Positions 45,695 to 56,370 of a DNA stretch of 64,000 nt are shown here, piece after piece. The DNA is from Billgrantia campisalis. Lineage in GTDB: Bacteria; Pseudomonadota; Gammaproteobacteria; Pseudomonadales; Halomonadaceae. The stretch spans positions 18,718 through 82,717 of the forward strand of contig NZ_JABFUC010000017.1 in assembly GCF_022341425.1 (NCBI RefSeq), written 5' to 3'. Below the pieces are notes generated by a model that was given only the letters and a program-made list of their open reading frames with translations, was not told where the DNA came from and made no database searches. The position numbers and the translations under genes are program-made. Each line of letters opens with the position of its first letter. Positions within the stretch are counted from its first letter, which is position 1.

Positions 45695-45749
45695 AGTGTT
45701 ACCCCTCATGCGCCATTAGAGGGTGTTCCCTGTGTGGGAAGGTAACACT
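45695..45749. promoter_or_regulatory. Probable CbrB upstream activating sequence
   Basis: AGTGTTACC (45695-45703) and GGTAACACT (45741-45749) are a perfect 9-bp inverted repeat with a 37-nt spacer. A weaker pair (GGTGTTCCC at 45722 and GGGAA at 45736) lies between them. The site is about 75-130 bp upstream of the sigma-54 promoter, the usual enhancer distance, and lies between it and the cbrB stop codon (45850). Confidence 0.75.
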
Positions 45750-45849
45750 TGGTGCAATTTCTGCAGCGGTGGCGATAAAAAGCGCCCGGGAGGCTGGGCG
45801 CCGGACGCTTGGACATTGGTCGTAGACAGGGCGCGGTGGCCGGCCCGGG

Positions 45850-47221
<1,372 letters not shown>

Positions 47222-47244
<23 letters not shown>

Positions 47245-50182
47245 CGGTGTCTTCACCATCCTGTCGTGCGGTGGGCAGCCACAGGCTGATGCGGGTACCG
47301 CATTCATGCCCGGGGGGCGGGGAGTCGAACTCGATCCTGCCATGATGCTCGGCAATGATGCTGTAGACCAGCGGCAGGCCGAGCCCGGTGCCCTCGCCCG
47401 GCGGCTTGGTGGTCGTGAAGGGCTCGAACAGATGCTCACGGACGTGGGGATCGAGGCCGTGCCCCTCGTCGGTGACGGTCACCCGCAGCATGTCGCCGTC
47501 CGGCGCCGCATCGATGACGATGAGGCCGCCGGGGTGGCTGGCGTCCCGGGCATTGCTGAGCAGGTTGATCATCACCTGCTGCAGCCGCTGGGCATCGCCT
47601 ACGGCTTCCAGCTCGGGGGGGCAGAGGTTGTGGTACTCCACATCCTCGCCCGAGCGCGCCAGCTGGATCAAGTGCAGCGCCTCGTCGGTAACGGCGGCCA
47701 GGGACACCGGCGCGAAGCGGGTGCCGCCCACGTGCCGCCCGCCGTGGGCGAACCCCACCAGCGAGCCGACGATGCGTGAGACGCGATCGGTCAGCTGCTG
47801 AATCTGGGCGGCGGTTTCCAGTACCTGGGGGTCGTCGGTGTCGTAGCGCAGATTCTGGGCCAGCGAGGAGATCCCGGTGATGGGGTTGCCGATCTCGTGG
47901 GCCACGCCGGCGGCCAGCTGGCCGATGGAGGCCAGCCGCGCGGCGTGCACCAGCTCGTCCTCGAGCCACTTCATCTCGCTGTGGTCCTCGATCAGGATCA
48001 CGGTGCCGCCGCGGATGTCGTCGTCCGCCTTGAGCTCGGCGCGGTGCAGGGTCAGGTAGCGGGTGCCGCCTTCCAGCGCCACCGGCTGCTTGTAGAGGTG
48101 GTCGTGCTGCTCGGCGAGCATCCGGCCGAGCAGCTCGCCCCAGGGGGCGGGCAGGCCGTCGCGCCGGGCGCCGATCACGCTTCCGCCGTCGATGCCCGAG
48201 AGCTCGGCCAGGGCGTCGTTCCACATCAGCAGTTCGTCGTCGACGCCGAAGGCGCACAGCCCCACCGGCAGCCGCGTGAGGATGCGGCGATGGTAGCGGC
48301 GCAGGCCGTCGAGCTCCCGGGCCAGGCCGGTGAGCCGCGAGCGGTAGGCTTCCAGGCGGTTCTCGACGAACTGGATATCGTCGGTGGGCTCCTGGCCGCC
48401 GCGCCGGTAGGGCAGCTGGCGGTCGACGATGTCCTGGGCCACCGAGGGACCCATCAGCCCGGAGAGGTTGGCCTGGATGCGGTCGCGTAGCCGGCGCAGC
48501 GCATAGGGTCGGCCGTCCAGCGGCGAGAGCCCGAGGTCGGCCAGGGCGCGCTCCACTTCGCGCTCGGCGACCTCGTCGCCCAGCACCGGCGCCAGGTGGT
48601 GCTTGAAGTCGGCCCCGGTGGTGGCCACCAGCGGCAGCCGCTTGGGGCGGATCACGGCGTCCACCGAGCACGCCTCGGCGGCGGCACGTTCGCCGTCGGA
48701 GGTGCGGGTGGCCAGCGACACCAGGATGAAGACCAGGATATTGGCCGACAGCGACACCAGGGTCACCACGTACCAGTCCGGCTCGCCGGCCAGCCCCTCC
48801 AGCCCCGGAGGAATCACGATCAGCGGCGCCATCCCGGTGAGCAGCGGCAGCCACATGCCGACCAGCCAGATCAGGGTGCCGACGCTGAGCCCGGCGACCA
48901 TCCCCTTGCGGTTGGCGCCCGGCCAGTAGAGCAGTGCCATCAGCCCTGGCAGGCACTGGGCCATGCCGACGAAGGCCGAGAGCCCCAGCGGGGTGAGGTC
49001 GTGATGCACGCCCACGGTGCGATAGAACAGCCAGCCGCCGAGGATCACCGCGGCGATCAGCGCCCGGCGCAACCAGCGCAGCCAGCGGTAGAGGTTGTGC
49101 TGGGCATCGGGTGGGTGGGCGACCAGCAGCACGTGGTTGAGGATCATCCCCGACAGTGCCAGGGCGATGATCACCATGGTGCCGCTGGTGGCCGCCAGCC
49201 CGGCGATGAAGGCCAGCCCCTGGACCCAGAAGGCGTCCGACAGTCCGAAGGCGAGGTAGGCGGCGCCGATCGTCTCGTCGCTGCCCAGGTACTGGCCGGC
49301 CCACAGGATCAGCGGCACCGGCAGTGCCATCAGCAGCAGGAACAGCGGCAGCGACCAGCTGGCCTGGAGCAGGGTGTGCCGCGACAGGGTCTCGGCGAAG
49401 GTGATGTGGAAGATGTGCGGCATCAGCAGGGCGGCGGCGAAGAACAGCAGCAGCAGCGTGCGCCAGTGGGCCGGGTCGGGCTGGACCACGCTGGCCTGGT
49501 AGGCCTGGCCGGGGCCGTCGAGCCAGGTCTGCAGGCTGGCGGGGCCGTCGAAGACCCCGAACAGGGCGATGGCGCCAAGGGTCAACATGGCGCCGAGCTT
49601 GACCACCGAGCCGAAGGCGATCACCGCCAGCAGGGTGTCGTGGCGGGCGTGCAGGCGGCTGTGTCGGGCGCCGAACAGCATGGTGAGCAGCGCAATCAGC
49701 GCGCAGAAGGCCAGCGCCAGCAGCGCCGGCGAGGCGGCGCCGCCGGTCATCAGGAAGATGGCGTCGCCCAGGGTCTGGACCTGCAGGGCCAGCAGCGGCA
49801 GCACCGCCAGCAGGCTGATCACCGTGATCAGGGTGCCGACCCAGCGCGAGCGGAAGCGGAAGGCGAAGAGGTCGGACAGCGAGGCGAGTTGGTAGGTGCG
49901 GGTCATGCGCTGGATGGGCACCAGCAGCACCGGCGCCAGCAGGAAGGCGCCGGCCACCCCCAGGTAGTAGGCCAGGTAGCCGTAGCCGGCGCTGGCGGCC
50001 AGCTCCAGGCTGCCGTAGATCGCCCAGGCGCTGGCATAGACCCCCAGCGCCAGGGTGTAGACGGCGGGGTGGCGGGTGATACGCAGGCTGATCCAGCCGC
50101 GCTCTACCGCCAGGGCGCACAGGAAGAGCACCAGCAGGTAGCCGGTGCCCAGGGCGAAGACACTGGCCAGACTAGCGCTCAT
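47222..50182 (-). CDS. cbrA: Sensor histidine kinase CbrA with SSS transporter-like domain
   Basis: A 986-residue membrane kinase. The first ~500 residues form about 13 hydrophobic helices like sodium/solute symporters. A linker, a PAS domain (about 640-740, FGVDDELLMWNDALAELSG), an HisKA H-box (GVAHEIGNPITGISS, His about 762) and an HATPase domain (NLLSNARDASHPGG, DEGHGLDPHV, GTGLGLPL) follow. In Pseudomonas CbrA senses carbon/nitrogen balance and can take up histidine. It is coupled to cbrX upstream (11-nt overlap) and cbrB downstream. Confidence 0.95.
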
Positions 50183-50348
50183 CGAGCTTCCTCTTCTGTT
50201 CCAGCCACAGGGTCAGGGCGATCAGCACCCCCCAGATGACGAAGGGGCGATACCAGGCCACGCCGGGGCTCGACCAGCCACTCATCAGCAGCGGCGAGAG
50301 CAGATAGCCGCCGAACACCAGGAACAGCATGATGCGGTAGACGTACAT
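50172..50348 (-). CDS. cbrX: Small membrane protein CbrX
   Basis: 58 residues with two hydrophobic helices (about 5-22 and 32-49: IMLFLVFGGYLLSPLLM; FVIWGVLIALTLWLE) and a charged C-terminus (EQKRKLDER). AAGGAG lies 6-7 nt before the ATG. It overlaps the cbrA start by 11 nt. A small cbrX gene precedes cbrA in Pseudomonas and couples cbrA translation; I call it by position and shape. It lies inside longer spurious frames and is easily missed. Confidence 0.8.
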   Translation of the reverse strand: MYVYRIMLFLVFGGYLLSPLLMSGWSSPGVAWYRPFVIWGVLIALTLWLEQKRKLDER

Positions 50349-50362
50349 GCCGGGCTCCTTGC

Positions 50363-51274
50363 TCAGGCAGGGGGCGATGCCGTGGCATCGTCGTCCCGGC
50401 GGTGCCGCGCCGGGTCGGGGTGAATGCGCGCCGCGTCCCAGTGGGCCACGGCCCAGGCCAGCTGCTCGGCCACCGGGGCCCGGGCGAGCGCCACGGGGGG
50501 AGCCTGGTCCAGGGCCTGCAGGGCCTGGTGGAGCAGCGGGCGGACGGCGCCGTCCTCGGTGGGCAGCGGCGGGGCCAGGTTCTGCTTGGAGAGCTTCTGG
50601 CCGTCGTCCCCCAGGATCAGCGGCAGGTGCAGATAGCGTGGCTCGGAGTAGCCCAAGGCATGCTGCAGCTGGCGCTGCCAGGGGGTGTTGTCGAGCAGGT
50701 CGAAGCCGCGCACCACGTCGCTGATGCCCTGGTCGGCATCGTCCACCACCACCGCCAGCTGGTAGGCCCAGAGGCCATCCTTGCGCTTGAGCACCACGTC
50801 GCCGAATTCGGCGGGATCGAAGCGCTGTGCGCCGAACAGCCGGTCCCGCCAGACCACCGGGCGCAGGCCCAGGTCGCTGCGCAGCCGCCAGGCCACCGGC
50901 TTGCCGGGCTCGCGAACGCCGTCGCGGCACCAGCCGGGGTAGACGGGGTAGTCGCGCCACTGCTTGCGCGAGCAGCTGCAGGGGTAGGCCAGCCCCAGGG
51001 CGGTCAGCCGCGCTAGGGCGGCGCCATAGGCCGCGTCGCGGCCGTGCTGCCAGGTCACCGGGCCATCCCAGTGCAGGCCGAAGGCCTCGAGCTGGCGCTG
51101 GATGGCGTCGGCGGCGCCGGCCGGGCAGCGCGGCGGGTCGATGTCCTCGATGCGCAGCCGCCACTCGCCGCCGGCCCGGCGGGCGTCCAGGTGGCTGGCC
51201 AGGGCGGCGATCAGCGACCCGAAGTGCAGCGGGCCGGACGGGGTGGGGGCGAAGCGTCCACGGTAGCGACTCAT
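50363..51274 (-). CDS. gluQ: Glutamyl-Q tRNA(Asp) synthetase
   Basis: A 303-residue paralogue of the glutamyl-tRNA synthetase catalytic domain. It attaches glutamate to queuosine in tRNA-Asp. It shows RFAPTPSGPLHFGSL, the zinc-type CSCS motif near residue 100, and a KLSKQN motif. It lacks an anticodon-binding domain. GGGAG lies before ATG 51274. In E. coli and Pseudomonas it follows dksA as here. Confidence 0.96.
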   Translation of the reverse strand: MSRYRGRFAPTPSGPLHFGSLIAALASHLDARRAGGEWRLRIEDIDPPRCPAGAADAIQRQLEAFGLHWDGPVTWQHGRDAAYGAALARLTALGLAYPCSCSRKQWRDYPVYPGWCRDGVREPGKPVAWRLRSDLGLRPVVWRDRLFGAQRFDPAEFGDVVLKRKDGLWAYQLAVVVDDADQGISDVVRGFDLLDNTPWQRQLQHALGYSEPRYLHLPLILGDDGQKLSKQNLAPPLPTEDGAVRPLLHQALQALDQAPPVALARAPVAEQLAWAVAHWDAARIHPDPARHRRDDDATASPPA

Positions 51275-51305
51275 GGGCGACTCCCGTCCCTCTGGGCGGG
51301 CATGC

Positions 51306-51331
51306 AAACGGGCACCCTGGGGTGCCCGTTG
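51306..51331 (-). terminator. Terminator after dksA
   Basis: ACGGGCACC (51308-51316) and GGTGCCCGT (51321-51329), 9 bp with a 4-nt loop, followed on the minus strand by TTGC. It separates dksA from gluQ, with partial read-through likely. Confidence 0.7.
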
Positions 51332-51355
51332 CGAGAGTGGCAGATCCCCATCGGC

Positions 51356-51793
51356 TTAGCCGCCGAGCTGCTTTTCCTTGAGTTCGGCCAGGGTCTTGCA
51401 GTCCACGCAGAGGGTGGCGGTGGGACGGGCCTCGAGGCGACGGATGCCGATCTCCACGCCGCAGGCCTCGCAGAACCCGTAGTCGTCCTCGTCGATCTTC
51501 TCGAGGGTCTCGTTGATCTTCTTGAGCAGCTTGCGCTCGCGGTCACGGGTGCGCAGCTCCAGGCTGAAGCCCTCTTCCTGGGTGGCACGATCGGCCGGGT
51601 CGGCGTAGTTGTTCGCCTCTTCCTGCAGATGGCGCACGGTGCGGTCCACCTCTTCCATCAGCTCCTGTTTCCAGCCCAGCAGGATCTGTCGGAAGTGCTC
51701 CAGCTGCTGCTCGTTCATGTACTCTTCACCGGCCGCCGACTCGTACGGGGTGAACTTCTTGGGCGCTTCCGTTTTCTTGTCTGCTACTGGCAT
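51356..51793 (-). CDS. dksA: RNA polymerase-binding transcription factor DksA
   Basis: A 145-residue partner of ppGpp in the stringent response. The coiled coil with acidic tip (NNYADPADRATQEE) inserts into the polymerase secondary channel. The four-cysteine zinc finger is CEACGVEIGIRRLEARPTATLCVDC (quoted in part). Length is typical. The upstream region to 52072 is shared with a divergent aminotransferase gene. Confidence 0.98.
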   Translation of the reverse strand: MPVADKKTEAPKKFTPYESAAGEEYMNEQQLEHFRQILLGWKQELMEEVDRTVRHLQEEANNYADPADRATQEEGFSLELRTRDRERKLLKKINETLEKIDEDDYGFCEACGVEIGIRRLEARPTATLCVDCKTLAELKEKQLGG

Positions 51794-52072
51794 GGGACTG
51801 CCTCATTACTTGAGTGACTGCTGATCAATACCCGCCATGATGGGGCAAGGTATCTCACGCCAAAGGCATGCTTGTTTAGCTGAAAATGGCGGCGTTTGCA
51901 ACACTGTTCCCTTCGGCAGATGGCGCGACGAGCGCGCCTGGCCCGGCCCGGCACAGGATTTCTCTGCCGACGGCCAAAGTCGCTAGAATGCGGGACTCAG
52001 CGTCGCGGCACGCCGGGGTTTCGTCCTCAAGGGTTGGACCGCGCCAAATCGGAATTTGCACAGGAGTCCGCC

Positions 52073-53233
52073 ATGTCGTGGAGTGCGCGAGTCGATCGGG
52101 TCGCCCCCTTTCGTGTGATGAGCCTGCTGGAGGTCGCCCAGGCCCGCGAGGCGGCGGGGCACGATGTGATCCACCTGGAGGTGGGCGAGCCCGATTTTCC
52201 CACCCCGGCGCCAGTGGTCGCCGCCGGCCAGGCGGCGCTGGCTGCGGGCCACACCCGCTATACGCCAGCGGCGGGGCTGCCGGCGCTGCGCGAGGCCATC
52301 GCCGGCCACTATGCCGAGCAGTTCGGCGCCGAGGTCGACCCCGGGCGCGTGCTGGTCACCCCCGGCGCCTCCGGGGCGCTGCTGCTGGCCAGCCAGCTGC
52401 TGGCGAGTCCCGGCGACCGGGTGCTGATGGCCGATCCCAACTACCCCTGCAATCGCCATTTTATGGCGTTGGCCGGCGCCGAGGTGGACGCCGTGCCGGT
52501 GGGGCCCGAGAGCGGCTGGCAGCTGGATGCGGCGCTGGTCGACGCCCATTGGCGGGATGCCACCCGCCTGGCGATGCTCGCCACCCCCTCCAATCCCACC
52601 GGGCATATGCTCGACGCCGGGCAGCTCGGCGCGGTGGTCGAGACGGTGGCGGCCCGCGGCGGCCAACTGCTGGTCGACGAGATCTACCAGGGGCTCTGCT
52701 ATGACCTCGAACCGCTCTCGGTGGCGGCGCTGACCCCGGACGCCTTCGTGGTCAACAGCTTTTCCAAGTACTTCGGCATGACCGGCTGGCGGCTGGGCTG
52801 GCTGCTGGCGCCCCCGGCGGCGGTGGAGCCGCTCACCCGGCTGGCCCAGAATGTCTTTCTGGCCGCGCCGACTCCGGCCCAGCATGCGGCGCTGGCCGCC
52901 TTCACCCCCGAGTGCCGGGAGCTCCTCGAGGCCCAGCGCCGCGAACTGGGACGCCGCCGGGACGCCCTGCTGGCGGGTCTGGCGCGGCTCGGCCTGGCGC
53001 CTTCGCTGCCGCCCCAGGGGGCCTTCTACCTGTGGCTGGACATCTCCCGCTACAGCGATGACAGCCAGGCCTTCTGCCGACGCCTGCTGGAGGAGGAGAA
53101 CGTGGCGATCACCCCGGGGATCGACTTCGCCCTCGAGGGGGGCGAGCAGCATGTGCGCATTGCCTTCACCACCGGCATTGCGCGGCTCGAGGAGGCGGTC
53201 AACCGCCTCGAGCGCTTCCTGTCGCGCTTGTAG
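52073..53233 (+). CDS. PLP-dependent class I/II aminotransferase
   Basis: A 386-residue fold-type I aminotransferase. It shows VIHLEVGEPDFPTP, YTPAAGLPALREAIA, the ATPSNPTGH cofactor region and the Schiff-base lysine in NSFSKYFGMTGWRLGW (Lys about 231). The ATG at 52073 follows AGGAG. An aminotransferase between sfsA and dksA is also found in Pseudomonas; its substrate is not assigned, with aspartate or alanine/valine-type activity likely from overall similarity. TAGAAT at 51984 may be its -10 box. Confidence 0.9.
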   Translation: MSWSARVDRVAPFRVMSLLEVAQAREAAGHDVIHLEVGEPDFPTPAPVVAAGQAALAAGHTRYTPAAGLPALREAIAGHYAEQFGAEVDPGRVLVTPGASGALLLASQLLASPGDRVLMADPNYPCNRHFMALAGAEVDAVPVGPESGWQLDAALVDAHWRDATRLAMLATPSNPTGHMLDAGQLGAVVETVAARGGQLLVDEIYQGLCYDLEPLSVAALTPDAFVVNSFSKYFGMTGWRLGWLLAPPAAVEPLTRLAQNVFLAAPTPAQHAALAAFTPECRELLEAQRRELGRRRDALLAGLARLGLAPSLPPQGAFYLWLDISRYSDDSQAFCRRLLEEENVAITPGIDFALEGGEQHVRIAFTTGIARLEEAVNRLERFLSRL

Positions 53234-53242
53234 GCCGTCGTC

Positions 53243-54016
53243 ATGGAGTACCCGGAACTCGTTGCCGGCGTGCTGCTGCGCCGCTACAAGCGCTTTCTCG
53301 CCGATGTACGCCTCGCGGATGGCCGCGACGTGGTCGCCCACTGCCCCAATACCGGCTCCATGCGCGCGGTCAATGTGCCGGGTTGCCGGGTATGGCTCGC
53401 GCCCAGCGACAATCCGGCGCGCAAGCTGGCCTGGACCTGGGAGCTGATCGAGCTCCCGCAGCCGGACGGCAGCCTGGCCATGGTCTCGGTACACACCGGT
53501 CGGACCAATCGCATCGTCGAGGAGGCGCTGCGCGCCGGACGCGTGCCCGGGCTTGCCGGCTATGCGTCGCTCAGGCGCGAAGCCAGGGTGGCGCGGCCGG
53601 GGGCAAAGGCCTCGCGGCTCGACTTCCGCCTGGAGGACCCCGTGCAAGGCACGGCCTTCGTGGAGGTCAAGCAGGTGACCCTGAAGGAGGTCGACGGCCA
53701 CGGCTATTTCCCCGATGCGGTCAGCGAGCGGGGGCGCAGGCATCTCGAGGCGCTGGCGGCACTGGCCGCCCGGGGAGAGCGCGCCGTGCTGTTGTTCTGC
53801 GTGGCCCACACCGGGATCGGCGACGTGGCCCCGGCGGCGCACCTCGATCCGGCCTATGCGGCAACGCTGCGCGAGGTGACGCGGCGCGGCGTCGAGGTGC
53901 TCGCCCACGGCTGCGAGATCGGGTGGCGCGGCGGTGCGCCGGTGGCGATTGGCCTGGGCGGCGAACTGCCGGTATCGCTCACCCGCCGGGCTGACCTGGC
54001 CCGCGATGTCGACTGA
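53243..54016 (+). CDS. sfsA: SfsA family DNA/RNA nuclease-like protein
   Basis: 257 residues of the SfsA family, named for a sugar-fermentation stimulation effect in E. coli; the fold suggests nucleic-acid binding with a nuclease-like C-terminal half. It shows RRYKRFLADVRLADG, VVAHCPNTGSMR, LEDPVQGTAFVEVKQVTL, and FPDAVSERGRRHLEAL. It follows the aminotransferase by 9 nt on the same strand. Confidence 0.96.
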   Translation: MEYPELVAGVLLRRYKRFLADVRLADGRDVVAHCPNTGSMRAVNVPGCRVWLAPSDNPARKLAWTWELIELPQPDGSLAMVSVHTGRTNRIVEEALRAGRVPGLAGYASLRREARVARPGAKASRLDFRLEDPVQGTAFVEVKQVTLKEVDGHGYFPDAVSERGRRHLEALAALAARGERAVLLFCVAHTGIGDVAPAAHLDPAYAATLREVTRRGVEVLAHGCEIGWRGGAPVAIGLGGELPVSLTRRADLARDVD

Positions 54017-54054
54017 GCTCGCCGGCGGTTCGAGGGGGGCGCCCAGGCGAGGGT

Positions 54055-54513
54055 TCAGCGGTCGATATAAAAGCGCTGGATGAAGTTGACGCTGGCCGGT
54101 TCGCGGTTGCGGTCGTAGCGCACTTGCAGGTCGAAGCGCATGGGTTCGTCGTCATGGATGCGAAAGACGGCAATCTGCGAGATGCTGTCGCCGTCGCGCA
54201 GGCTACGGAAGGAGAGCGGTGCCGAGACATCGCCGCCGATGTCGCCGACCTGGCCGTCGACCTGGGCGTTCACCGGGCGGGTGGAGCCATCGTCGAGCTC
54301 CTCGAGGACGCTGACGTTGAGCAGGGCCATGGCCGGGTTGCGCTGGATGTTGTGGTCGGCGGCCACCTCCGCGGTGAGAAAGCTGGTGCTCACCGCGCTG
54401 TAGTGGATCTGGTAGTTGTCGACGCGCTCATACTGCTGGGCCTTGAGCGGCAGGGCCAGACACAGCAGCGCCAGGCCGGTTGCCAGGCGGGCCAAGACGG
54501 TTCGGTGACTCAT
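54055..54513 (-). CDS. DUF4426 exported protein
   Basis: 152 residues with a signal peptide (MSHRTVLARLATGLALLCLA then LPLKAQQ) and a predicted beta-rich mature domain (YQIHYSAVSTSFLTAEVAADH; FRFDLQ-like strands; VNFIQRFYIDR end). The function is unknown. It sits next to metW and metX as in Pseudomonas, so a role linked to that locus is often assumed without evidence. The ATG at 54513 is chosen because it begins the signal peptide. Confidence 0.88.
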   Translation of the reverse strand: MSHRTVLARLATGLALLCLALPLKAQQYERVDNYQIHYSAVSTSFLTAEVAADHNIQRNPAMALLNVSVLEELDDGSTRPVNAQVDGQVGDIGGDVSAPLSFRSLRDGDSISQIAVFRIHDDEPMRFDLQVRYDRNREPASVNFIQRFYIDR

Positions 54514-54567
54514 GCTGGTTTCTCCCCTGATGGTGATCGTTGGCACGGCGCGGGCAAGCTGCCGGGC

Positions 54568-55167
54568 TCAGTCCCGTCGCCGGCTGACGCGGAAGATGGC
54601 GATCTCGCCGAACAGGTTGGGCCAAAGTCGCGAGGTCCAGTGGCCTTCGTGATCGCGGATGCCCACCGCGCGGTCGGTAATGATCAGACCCTTCTCACGG
54701 CACAGGTGTTCAAAGTCGTTGAAGGTCGACAGGTGAATGTTGGGGGTGTCGTACCAGGCATGAGGCAGCGACTTGGACACCGGCATGTAGCCACGGATGC
54801 CCAGATGCACCCGATGACGCCAGTAGGCGAAGTTGGGGAAGGTGATGATGCCCTCGTCGGCGACCCGCAGCATCTCGTCGAGCATGCGGTCGGGGCGGCG
54901 CAGCGCCTGCAGGGCCTGGGTCATCACCACCAGGTCGTAGGTGTCGTCCTCGAAGTTGGCGAGCCCCTCGTCGAGATTCTGCTCGATGACGTTGACCCCC
55001 TTGGCGATGCAGGCGGTGATGCCCTCCGGGTCGATCTCCAGGCCGTAGCCGGTGACCCCCTTGTGCCGGGCCAGCGAGGCGAGCAGGGTGCCGTCGCCGC
55101 AGGCCAGGTCGAGGATATGGGCGCCGTCCGGCACCCAGCGGTGGATCAGCTTCAGGTCGGCGCGCAT
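54568..55167 (-). CDS. metW: MetW, methionine biosynthesis accessory methyltransferase-like protein
   Basis: A 199-residue SAM-dependent methyltransferase-fold protein. It shows HILDLACGDGTLLASLA, GLEIDPEGITACIAKG and NFAYWRHRVHLGIRGYMPVS. MetW always accompanies metX-type homoserine acyltransferases and is thought to assist the enzyme. Its start overlaps the metX stop by one nucleotide (TGATG), so the pair is translationally coupled. Confidence 0.95.
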   Translation of the reverse strand: MRADLKLIHRWVPDGAHILDLACGDGTLLASLARHKGVTGYGLEIDPEGITACIAKGVNVIEQNLDEGLANFEDDTYDLVVMTQALQALRRPDRMLDEMLRVADEGIITFPNFAYWRHRVHLGIRGYMPVSKSLPHAWYDTPNIHLSTFNDFEHLCREKGLIITDRAVGIRDHEGHWTSRLWPNLFGEIAIFRVSRRRD

Positions 55168-56324
55168 CAGCCGTGCTCCTCCAGGCCCAGTTCCCGGGCC
55201 ACGCGGGACATGAAGGCCGCGAACACCGCCTGATAGCGCGGCTCCGGCATCAGGAAAGCGTCGTGGCCGTGGGGCGAGTCGATGTTGACGTAGCTGACCG
55301 GCTTGCCGGCCCGCACCAGGGCATCGACCAGTTCCCTGGAGCGCGACGGCGGGAAGCGCCAGTCGCTGGTGAAGCTGACCACCAGGAAGGGGCACTGCGA
55401 GGGCGCCAGCGCCTTGGCCAGCACGCCGCCGTGAGCCGCCGAGGGGTCGAAGTAGTCCAGCGCCTTGGTCATCAGCAGGTAGGTGTTGGCATCGAAAGAG
55501 TTGGAGAAGGTGTCGCCCTGGTAGCGCAGGTAGGACTCCACCTGGAACTCCACGCCGTAGCCGAAGTTGAGGTCCTCGCTGCGCAGGTCGCGGCCGAACT
55601 TGCTGCCCATGGCGTCTTCCGAGAGGTAGGTGATGTGCCCCACCATGCGCGCCAGCTTGAGGCCGCGGCGCGGCGCCGTGTCATGCTCGATGTACCAGCC
55701 GTCGTGGAACTCGGGGTCCGAGCGAATGGCCTGGCGGGCGACCTCGTTGAAGGCGATGTTCTGCGCCGAGAGCTTGGGCGTGGCGGCGATCACCACGGCA
55801 TTGGCGATGCGCTCGGGGTAGCTCAGGGTCCACTGCAACACCTGCATGCCGCCGAGGCTTCCGCCGATCACCGCGGCGAAACGCTCGATGCCCAGCCGGT
55901 CGGCCAGGCGCGCCTGGCTGTGCACCCAGTCACTGACCGTGACCATCGGGAAGTCCGGCCCCCACAGCCGCCCGGTGTCGGGGTTCTCGCTGATAGGGCC
56001 GGTGCTGCCGTGGCAGCCACCCAGGTTGTTGAGCGAGACCACGAAGAAGCGGTTGGTGTCGATGGACTTGCCCGGCCCGATATGGGCGTCCCACCAGCCT
56101 GGCTTGCGCTCATCGAGGGCATGGTAGCCGGCGGCATGGTGGTGGCCCGACAGGGCGTGACAGATCAGTATCGCATTGCTGCGCTCGGCGTTGAGCGTGC
56201 CGTAGGTCTCGTACACAAGGTCGTAGGCCGGCAGCGTCTTGCCGCAGGCCAGTTCCAGGGGGTCGTCGAAGCGCGCCGTTTGCGGCGTCACCAGGCCGAC
56301 CGAGTCGCGGGGAAGCTCGGGCAT
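55167..56324 (-). CDS. metX: Homoserine O-acyltransferase MetX (acetyl or succinyl)
   Basis: A 385-residue alpha/beta hydrolase enzyme that activates homoserine for methionine synthesis. The nucleophile elbow is GGSLGGMQ; later motifs are SFTSDWRFPPSRSRELVDAL and the catalytic histidine in SPHGHDAFL. MetX enzymes of Pseudomonas-like bacteria paired with MetW have been shown to use succinyl-CoA in many cases; this cannot be settled by eye. yggT lies 46 nt upstream on the same strand. Confidence 0.93.
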   Translation of the reverse strand: MPELPRDSVGLVTPQTARFDDPLELACGKTLPAYDLVYETYGTLNAERSNAILICHALSGHHHAAGYHALDERKPGWWDAHIGPGKSIDTNRFFVVSLNNLGGCHGSTGPISENPDTGRLWGPDFPMVTVSDWVHSQARLADRLGIERFAAVIGGSLGGMQVLQWTLSYPERIANAVVIAATPKLSAQNIAFNEVARQAIRSDPEFHDGWYIEHDTAPRRGLKLARMVGHITYLSEDAMGSKFGRDLRSEDLNFGYGVEFQVESYLRYQGDTFSNSFDANTYLLMTKALDYFDPSAAHGGVLAKALAPSQCPFLVVSFTSDWRFPPSRSRELVDALVRAGKPVSYVNIDSPHGHDAFLMPEPRYQAVFAAFMSRVARELGLEEHG

Positions 56325-56370
56325 TGTGTTGTTCGGTGTCCAGTCGTTCGGGGCCGGAGCGGGCCAGGGA

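Noticed and set aside
47436..50120. 894-codon open frame within cbrA in another frame of the same strand
   Set aside because: The product is Arg/Pro/Ala-rich nonsense; cbrA in the correct frame shows transporter, PAS, HisKA and ATPase motifs.
50349..51164. 330-codon frame overlapping gluQ that ends with the cbrX sequence
   Set aside because: Only the last 58 codons are plausible protein (cbrX, with its own AAGGAG). The rest is out-of-frame gluQ.
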